64,000 nucleotides of DNA from an uncultured Clostridia bacterium (GTDB lineage: Bacteria > Bacillota > Clostridia > Christensenellales > Borkfalkiaceae), in contig CANQSR010000004.1 in NCBI GenBank assembly GCA_947626575.1, positions 40,021 through 104,020 on the forward strand, written 5' to 3'. The notes under the pieces are model-generated. The model was given only the letters and a program-made list of their open reading frames with translations. It made no database searches and was not told the origin of the DNA. The stretch's first letter is position 1; each line of letters opens with the position of its first letter. Shown here one piece after another: positions 59,009-64,000 of the stretch. The position numbers were made by a program, and so were the translations under genes.

Positions 59009-59130
59009 CCGTTCAGCCACGCATCCTTTAATTTTACCAGCTTTTTGGCGAGTTTTCCCGCGTCGGCGGGGTCCATCGCCTTCAAGCGTTCCTCCATGCG
59101 CCGCACGGCGCGGAGCTTGCTATCCTTCAT
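59005..59130 (-). CDS. Possible 41-aa helical protein
   Basis: A short frame from the ATG at 59130 encodes a highly charged, probably helical peptide (MKDSKLRAVRRMEERLKAMD, then ADAGKLAKKLVKLKDAWLNG). It overlaps the end of the radical SAM gene by 4 nt in the opposite direction and fills an otherwise empty gap. No good ribosome binding site. It may be non-coding. Confidence 0.35.
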   Translation of the reverse strand: MKDSKLRAVRRMEERLKAMDPADAGKLAKKLVKLKDAWLNG

Positions 59131-59160
59131 GCCCACAGTATTTCACGGAGCAAAGAAACT

Positions 59161-61011
59161 ATGCTGATAAGCCTTGAAAACGTCACATTCGGTTACGACG
59201 GCGTCCCCATCATCGCAAACGCCGCGCTCTCTCTCGGCGAAGGCGAGCGGGTGGGGTTCGTCGGCGGCAACGGAGAGGGAAAAACGACGCTTTTGAGGCT
59301 CATCCTCGGCGAATTGACGCCCGACGCAGGCAGTGTATTCAAAAAGAGCGGCATCCGCATCGGGTACCTCGCGCAGACGGGCGGATTCGAGAGCGATTCC
59401 ACCGTCTATGGGGCGATGAAGGAAGTCTTTGCGGAGGATGAAGCGCTCATCGCGCGTCTCCGCGAGACGGAAAAAGAGATGGCGTCCGCCGCGCCCGCGG
59501 AGCTCAAAGTCCTCTCCGCCCGCATGGAAAGTTTGGAAAAACGCATCGCCGCAAGAGACAGCTATCACTATGAGGTGCGCATCAAAACCGTCCTCGGCGG
59601 CATGGGCTTTGAGGGCATGTACACGCAACCGGTGGGTACCATGTCCGGGGGAGAGCGCACGAAATTGAAGTTGTGCCGCCTTCTTTTGGAAGAGCCGGAA
59701 CTGCTCATCCTCGATGAGCCGACCAACCATCTCGATATCAAAACGCTCTTTTGGCTGGAAGAATATCTCGCTTCCTATAAGGGCGCCATCCTCGTCGTCT
59801 CGCACGACCGCTATTTCCTCGACCGCATCACCGCGCGCACGTGGGAACTCGAACGCGGGCGGCTCTCCCTCTTCAAGGGCAATTATTCCAAGTATAAAGT
59901 CCTCAAAGCCGAGCGGTTCAAGGAAGAGATGCGCGCCTATGAGAAACAGCAGGAGGAGATCGCAAAGCTCAAAGATTACGTGGACCGCAATCTCGTGCGG
60001 GCGACCACGGCAAAGAGCGCGCTCTCGCGGGTCAACAAGCTGGAACGGATGGACGTCCTCGAACGGCCGCTTCCCCCGCCGCAACCGCCGCGCTTTGTGT
60101 TCCGCACCGAGGAAAGGCCGTATGAACGCGTCCTCGATGCGCCCCGCTTCGACCTCACGGTAGACGGAAAACAGCTGCTCAAAGACGCCTCGTTTACGCT
60201 CATGCGCGGCGAAAAGTGCGCGCTCGTCGGCGATAACGGCACGGGCAAGAGTTCGCTCCTCAAATTTTTCCTCTCCCAAGACAGGCGGGTCGTGTTCGGA
60301 AAGCTCGTGCGCATCGGATATTACGATCAGGAGAACGCCGACCTCGACCCCCAAATGCGCACGCTGGACGCCTTTTGGGGGAACTACCCCCTTCTCACGC
60401 AGACGGAGGCGCGAAAGACGCTTGCACAGGCGGGCCTCGGCGCCGAGGACATCGACAAAAAGGTCTCGGAGCTTTCGGGCGGGATGCGCGCAAAGCTCGC
60501 GCTCGCCATGCTCGAAGCAAAAAACGCAAACCTTTTGATCCTCGACGAGCCGACCAACCACCTCGATCTGCCCGCGCGCGAATCGCTCGAAGAGGCCCTG
60601 AAAAATTACGACGGGACCCTGCTCTTCGTCTCGCACGACAGAAGGTTCATCGAATCGCTCGCAACGGAGATCTGCGCCATCGAAGATCGCGCGCTCGTCC
60701 CCTTCAAGGGCGGGTATGAAGCATACCTTGCGAGCAAAAAGAAGGTACCCATGTCCGAGGAGAAGGCTCCGAAAAAACCCGCGGAGGGATATCGTTCCAA
60801 AGAGGAACGGGCGCGCGAAGCGTGGATACGGACGCGCACCAAGGAAATCGAAACGCAGCTGGGCGCCATCGAAGAGGAGGAGGCGGCCCTCAATCTTTCG
60901 CTTGCGGAAAACGCCGCCGACTATGTAAAAGTCCGCGAGATCACCGCCCGCCTCGATGCGCTCCGCAGGGAATCGGACGCGCTCTATGCAGAATACGAAA
61001 CGTTGATTTAG
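59161..61011 (+). CDS. ABC-F family ATP-binding protein (ribosome-associated type)
   Basis: 616 aa with two ABC domains and no membrane part. First: GGNGEGKTTLLRL, MSGGERTKLKLCRLL, LLILDEPTNHLDIKT. Second: GDNGTGKSSLLKF, LSGGMRAKLALAML, LLILDEPTNHLDLPA. A charged linker (about 240-310) and a coiled-coil C-terminal end (about 540-616) are present. ABC-F proteins act on ribosomes in translation control or antibiotic protection; this one resembles the housekeeping Uup/YfmR/YkpA range, but the exact subgroup is unclear. It is followed 9 bp later by an SDR. Confidence 0.9.
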   Translation: MLISLENVTFGYDGVPIIANAALSLGEGERVGFVGGNGEGKTTLLRLILGELTPDAGSVFKKSGIRIGYLAQTGGFESDSTVYGAMKEVFAEDEALIARLRETEKEMASAAPAELKVLSARMESLEKRIAARDSYHYEVRIKTVLGGMGFEGMYTQPVGTMSGGERTKLKLCRLLLEEPELLILDEPTNHLDIKTLFWLEEYLASYKGAILVVSHDRYFLDRITARTWELERGRLSLFKGNYSKYKVLKAERFKEEMRAYEKQQEEIAKLKDYVDRNLVRATTAKSALSRVNKLERMDVLERPLPPPQPPRFVFRTEERPYERVLDAPRFDLTVDGKQLLKDASFTLMRGEKCALVGDNGTGKSSLLKFFLSQDRRVVFGKLVRIGYYDQENADLDPQMRTLDAFWGNYPLLTQTEARKTLAQAGLGAEDIDKKVSELSGGMRAKLALAMLEAKNANLLILDEPTNHLDLPARESLEEALKNYDGTLLFVSHDRRFIESLATEICAIEDRALVPFKGGYEAYLASKKKVPMSEEKAPKKPAEGYRSKEERAREAWIRTRTKEIETQLGAIEEEEAALNLSLAENAADYVKVREITARLDALRRESDALYAEYETLI

Positions 61012-61020
61012 GAGAAAAGA

Positions 61021-61788
61021 ATGGGAAAAAAGGTCGTCATCGTGACGGGTGCGTCGTCGGGGATCGGGAAGGAACTCGCCCGCGGCCTCGCCGAAAAATT
61101 CAAACCCGATGAACTCTGGGCGGTCGCCAGAAACCGCGAACGCCTCGAATCGCTCAAAGACATCCTCCCCGTCTGCGTGCGCGCAGTCCCCGCCGACCTC
61201 ACGGCGGAAGCGGGGCTTCTTGCGCTCAAAACGCTTCTCGAAGAGGAGCGGCCGTCCGTCAAAGTACTCGTGAACGCGAGCGGATTCGGCATATTCGAGC
61301 GGTTCGACCGCATCCCCGAAGGCGACAATCTCGGCATGGTCGATCTCAACTGCCGCGCGCTCACCGCCGTGACGCAGATGGCCTTCCCCTATTTGCACGC
61401 GGGCAGCCGCGTCGTCAACATCGCGAGCATGGCCGCCTTCGAACCCGTTCCCTACGGCGGCGTCTATGCCGCGACGAAGGCTTACGTCCTCTCCTTCTCC
61501 CGCGCCCTCGCCCGCGAGTGGAAGAGCCTCGGCATCAAGGTGCTTGCCGTCTGCCCCTATTGGACGAAGACGGCGTTCTTTGACCGCTCCAACCAAAACG
61601 GCGTCATCCGAAAGTTCGAAGTGATGTATGAGCCGTCCTTCATCGCAAAGAAAACGCTCGCCGCCATGGACAAGAGAGGCGATTACGTCGTGCCGGGCGC
61701 GTATTCCAAGTTCACGCACGCGCTGACCAAACTTCTGCCCCATTCCCTCGTGATGAAGGAGTTCATGCGGCGGCAAAAACTCAAATAA
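61021..61788 (+). CDS. Short-chain dehydrogenase/reductase (SDR family)
   Basis: 255 aa. Rossmann start KVVIVTGASSGIGKELARGLA, NASGFG (NAG-type), catalytic Ser in VVNIASMAAFEP and YGGVYAATKAYVL (Tyr-x3-Lys). Substrate unknown; similar to DltE/YqjQ-like SDRs. AGGAG lies before the ATG and it shares the ABC-F transcript. Confidence 0.88.
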   Translation: MGKKVVIVTGASSGIGKELARGLAEKFKPDELWAVARNRERLESLKDILPVCVRAVPADLTAEAGLLALKTLLEEERPSVKVLVNASGFGIFERFDRIPEGDNLGMVDLNCRALTAVTQMAFPYLHAGSRVVNIASMAAFEPVPYGGVYAATKAYVLSFSRALAREWKSLGIKVLAVCPYWTKTAFFDRSNQNGVIRKFEVMYEPSFIAKKTLAAMDKRGDYVVPGAYSKFTHALTKLLPHSLVMKEFMRRQKLK

Positions 61789-61810
61789 CCGCACCCCATC
61801 CATGCAAAAC

Positions 61811-61842
61811 GGCCGACGCATCGAGCGTCGGCCGCATTTTTT
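61811..61842. terminator. Bidirectional terminator between SDR and tadA
   Basis: GGCCGACGC, ATCGA loop, GCGTCGGCC, GCATTTTTTAT. Confidence 0.8.
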
Positions 61843-62302
61843 ATTGTCTGTTCGCCTTCTCCCGAAGCCGCATCTCCGAAAAGAAGGAACTCAGAACTTT
61901 TGAACATTCCTCCTCCATAATGCCGCCCGTAACTTCCACCGTGTGGTTGAGCAGGTTGGCCGAAGCAAGCTCCTTGGTGAGGCTTCTCCCCTTCTGCTCA
62001 TAGGCGCCGAAATACAGCCGCTCAATGCGGGCGTTCAGAATGGCGCCCATGCACATGGGGCAGGGTTCGAGCGTGACGTAGATCTCCGCATCTTCGAGAC
62101 GCCACGACTTCAATTTGCGGCACGCGCTATCGATGGCGCGCACCTCGGCGTGCTGGGTCGCCATCTGCCGTTTGGTGCGGACGTTGTAGCCGCGCCCGAT
62201 GACTTTGCCGCCGAGAACGACGACGGCGCCGATGGGGACTTCGCCCTCCCGCTTGGCCTTTTCCGCAAGCCGCAGGGCCATTCGCATGAATTTCTCTTGC
62301 AT
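61841..62302 (-). CDS. tadA: tRNA-specific adenosine deaminase
   Basis: 153 aa from the ATG at 62302 (AGGTGA before it). Deaminase zinc motifs ATQHAEVRAIDSA (HAE) and TLEPCPMCMGAILNARI (PCxxC), with NLLNHTVEVTGGIMEEEC. TadA converts A34 to inosine in tRNA-Arg(ACG). It is 4 bp behind the M14 peptidase gene in the same transcript. Confidence 0.95.
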   Translation of the reverse strand: MQEKFMRMALRLAEKAKREGEVPIGAVVVLGGKVIGRGYNVRTKRQMATQHAEVRAIDSACRKLKSWRLEDAEIYVTLEPCPMCMGAILNARIERLYFGAYEQKGRSLTKELASANLLNHTVEVTGGIMEEECSKVLSSFFSEMRLREKANRQ

Positions 62303-62306
62303 GTCA

Positions 62307-63113
62307 TCACCTTTCCAATGCGTCAATGAGGGCGGCAAGGGCGTCGAGCGTGCGGGCCGCAAGCCCGCGGAGCGTCTCCCTTCCGAGAGGATGCGTCTCG
62401 GCATCCCGCCCTACCTCCACCGTGAAGGCGGGGATCGCGAGTTTTTCGATACACCAATCCTTATAGCCGCCCGCAGAACCCTTGACCGTGACGAGCGGAT
62501 ACCCCGTACTCTTCGCGATCGCCGCGGCGAGTTTTTTATCCCGCGCACGCCGCGCCGACGGCTGAAAAAATTCCCAATAGATCTCTTCCCCTTTCGTGTG
62601 CCAGCTCACGGTGGCCGCAGGCCTTACCGTGAGCGTAAAATCGCGGAGCGCTTGCGTCTCCGGCTCGGAAAAGGGATAGGGGCCGATATAATCCGAAGAG
62701 GAGGGCGTGCGAAGATTTTGCGTACCCGTCCCCCACTTTGCATCGAAATTGACGTTGAGGTCAACGCAGTTGAGGTTGGCTTTCCAGAGGCGCAGATCCG
62801 CTCCCTGCGCCGCAAACGAAAACCCCTGCGGGACGGAGCAGATGCCTTCCTCGGATAGAAGCGCGCCGTCGGGATTGGCGAGCGGAACGATCCACGCGCC
62901 GCCGCGCGAGAGTCCCCTTCGGACATGGTATAGGGCGAGCAGGCCTGTTATCCATTCCCGCCCGTGGATGGCGTACTGCGAAATAATTTGCGGTCCGCTC
63001 CCCGTTCCTGCGAACAGGGCGAAGATATCCCGTCCCGCAACGCTCTTCCCGATGATCTGCTTTTTCCCCGTATAGCTTTGGTAGAACGCTCGGATCTCTT
63101 CATAGACGTTCAT
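62307..63113 (-). CDS. M14-family zinc carboxypeptidase
   Basis: 268 aa. Zinc ligands in AIHGREW (HxxE) and SWHTKGEE (His), substrate loop PLANPDGALL, and catalytic Glu in FTVEVGRDAE. No signal peptide, so it is cytoplasmic. Similar to gamma-D-glutamyl-diaminopimelate peptidase-like members, suggesting peptidoglycan peptide recycling. Confidence 0.9.
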   Translation of the reverse strand: MNVYEEIRAFYQSYTGKKQIIGKSVAGRDIFALFAGTGSGPQIISQYAIHGREWITGLLALYHVRRGLSRGGAWIVPLANPDGALLSEEGICSVPQGFSFAAQGADLRLWKANLNCVDLNVNFDAKWGTGTQNLRTPSSSDYIGPYPFSEPETQALRDFTLTVRPAATVSWHTKGEEIYWEFFQPSARRARDKKLAAAIAKSTGYPLVTVKGSAGGYKDWCIEKLAIPAFTVEVGRDAETHPLGRETLRGLAARTLDALAALIDALER

Positions 63114-63158
63114 CTCCTATCTTTATGCGGGATGGGGTCGGGAAAATTCGTAAAAAAT

Positions 63159-63596
63159 CTATTTATGATACTCCGAACCCGCGTTGATCATGAAGGCGCG
63201 GTAGATCTGTTCGAGGAGCAAGACGCGGAACAGCTGGTGCGGGAAGGTCATTTCCGAGAAGGAAAGAAGCCCTGCGGCCGCCCGCTTGACGGCGCCGTCC
63301 AGCCCGCGCGAGGAGCCGATGACGAACGTGATCTCTTCGCCGCGGTCAACGAGCCGTTTGAGGTCGGCGGCGAAGGCTTCGGAAGAACACCCCTTGCCCT
63401 CGACGGCGAGAACGATGACGTGGCCGCGGAGACGCTTCAAGATGTCCGCCCCCTCCTCTTTGAGCGTGGGGCGTTCGGGGAGTTCCGTAATTTCAAGGTC
63501 GCAGAACCGTGAAAGGCGCTTTGCGTATTCCGCGCACGCCGCACGGAGATAATCCTCCTTCAACGTTCCGATGCACACGAGCCGTACTTTGATCAT
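63159..63596 (-). CDS. rlmH: 23S rRNA (pseudouridine1915-N3)-methyltransferase
   Basis: 145 aa from the ATG at 63596, which overlaps the previous gene's stop (ATGA). SPOUT-type: IKVRLVCIGTLKEDYL, FVIGSSRGLDGAV, and the C-terminal SEMTFPHQLFRVLLLEQIYRAFMINAGSEYHK. Acts on 23S rRNA helix 69. Confidence 0.96.
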   Translation of the reverse strand: MIKVRLVCIGTLKEDYLRAACAEYAKRLSRFCDLEITELPERPTLKEEGADILKRLRGHVIVLAVEGKGCSSEAFAADLKRLVDRGEEITFVIGSSRGLDGAVKRAAAGLLSFSEMTFPHQLFRVLLLEQIYRAFMINAGSEYHK

Positions 63597-64000
63597 AAAA
63601 ACCCTCTGACCAACACGGTCACCCACTCCACGGCGCAGAACAAAATTCCGACGCCCGCGCCGAGGAAATAATGCTTTTTGGCGTGGTCACGGCGCGTGTA
63701 CCGATAATTTTTATCCAAGAATACGAGGAACACGAGGACGGCCGCAAGGACGGCCGCCGCCGCGCAATAGATGTACGGTTTTGCCGCCGCGGGAAAATCG
63801 TTGATGCCGAAGGAGGCGAGGATGAGGATGACGGCGTTGTTCGCAAAGTGCGCAAGCATGGTGGGAAATACGCTCCCGCTCCGCAGGGCGAGGACGGCAT
63901 AGGCGACGCCGCACAGAAATTGATAGACCGTCTGTTCGGGGTTGCCGTGGAAGAGCGAAAACAGCGCGCCTGAGAGAAATACGAGCGCGGCGGGGTTCCA
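63593..64000 (-). CDS. CPBP-family intramembrane metalloprotease, C-terminal part (start outside window)
   Basis: The frame is open from the right edge; 135 aa visible. Family motifs: FSLFHGNPEQTVYQFLCGVAYA (FxxxH-type) and TMLAHFANNAVIL (HxxxN). Three membrane helices and a basic Tyr/His-rich end. These relatives of CAAX protease act in bacteriocin immunity, competence or unknown tasks. Confidence 0.85.
   Translation of the reverse strand, partial: WNPAALVFLSGALFSLFHGNPEQTVYQFLCGVAYAVLALRSGSVFPTMLAHFANNAVILILASFGINDFPAAAKPYIYCAAAAVLAAVLVFLVFLDKNYRYTRRDHAKKHYFLGAGVGILFCAVEWVTVLVRGFL

Overview
The window looks like one chromosomal segment of an uncultured, strictly anaerobic, fermentative member of the Clostridia (Bacillota). 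The evidence is a three-subunit NAD-linked [FeFe] hydrogenase, oxygen-sensitive radical SAM enzymes, lipoproteins and BspA-like surface proteins, CPBP and BioY membrane proteins, and strong TTGACA-N17-TATAAT promoters with AGGAGG-type ribosome binding sites. No outer-membrane genes, rRNA, tRNA, CRISPR array or prophage was seen. Base composition is GC-rich and gene packing is dense, with frequent ATGA stop-start overlaps. An AT-richer accessory patch lies at about 22.5-26 kb.

Layout. 0-8 kb: a cut papain-like hydrolase, an XRE repressor divergent from a BspA-like membrane protein with two operators, hemW, a DUF559 nuclease cassette framed by inverted two-hairpin repeat arrays, an MGMT-type protein, lepA, 600 bp of dispersed repeats, and a zinc-ribbon/LRR membrane protein. 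8-17 kb: a glycerophosphodiesterase, a lipoprotein, glycogen phosphorylase and the hydCBA hydrogenase operon. 17-22.3 kb: an EamA exporter, a flippase-like membrane protein, and an ade-rdgB-phosphoesterase purine clean-up operon. 22.4-26 kb: accessory patch with a lipoprotein, two XRE regulators, three proteins of unknown function and an Smr protein. 26-33 kb: a CzrA/SmtB-type regulator and metal ATPase, feoAB, a RluA-type pseudouridine synthase, small proteins, and a deoxyribonucleotidase-guanylate kinase fusion.

33-39 kb is a nucleic-acid turnover operon (two NrnA-like phosphodiesterases, SurE, and a UvrD helicase carrying an internal DnaQ-like exonuclease and a zinc ribbon). 39-46.6 kb: a collagen-like surface protein, a Ca2+-ATPase, and a cation/proton antiporter with an MgtC-like protein behind a structured leader. 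46.7-49.7 kb: an ABC importer led by a TM1266-family hydrogenase-associated regulator, with a riboswitch-like 5' leader. 49.7-64 kb: a two-component system with a surface protein, a radical SAM DNA-repair pair, ferritin-like protein, bioY, metK, a PflA-like radical SAM enzyme, an ABC-F protein, an SDR, tadA, an M14 peptidase, rlmH and a cut CPBP protease.

Strongest leads are the riboswitch-like leader at 49.5 kb, the DUF559-repeat cassette at 3.2-3.8 kb, two XRE-exported protein modules with the same operator geometry, two unusual domain fusions at 32-39 kb, and a recurring promoter arrangement that predicts leaderless mRNAs. All functions are inferred from sequence by eye; no database search was run.
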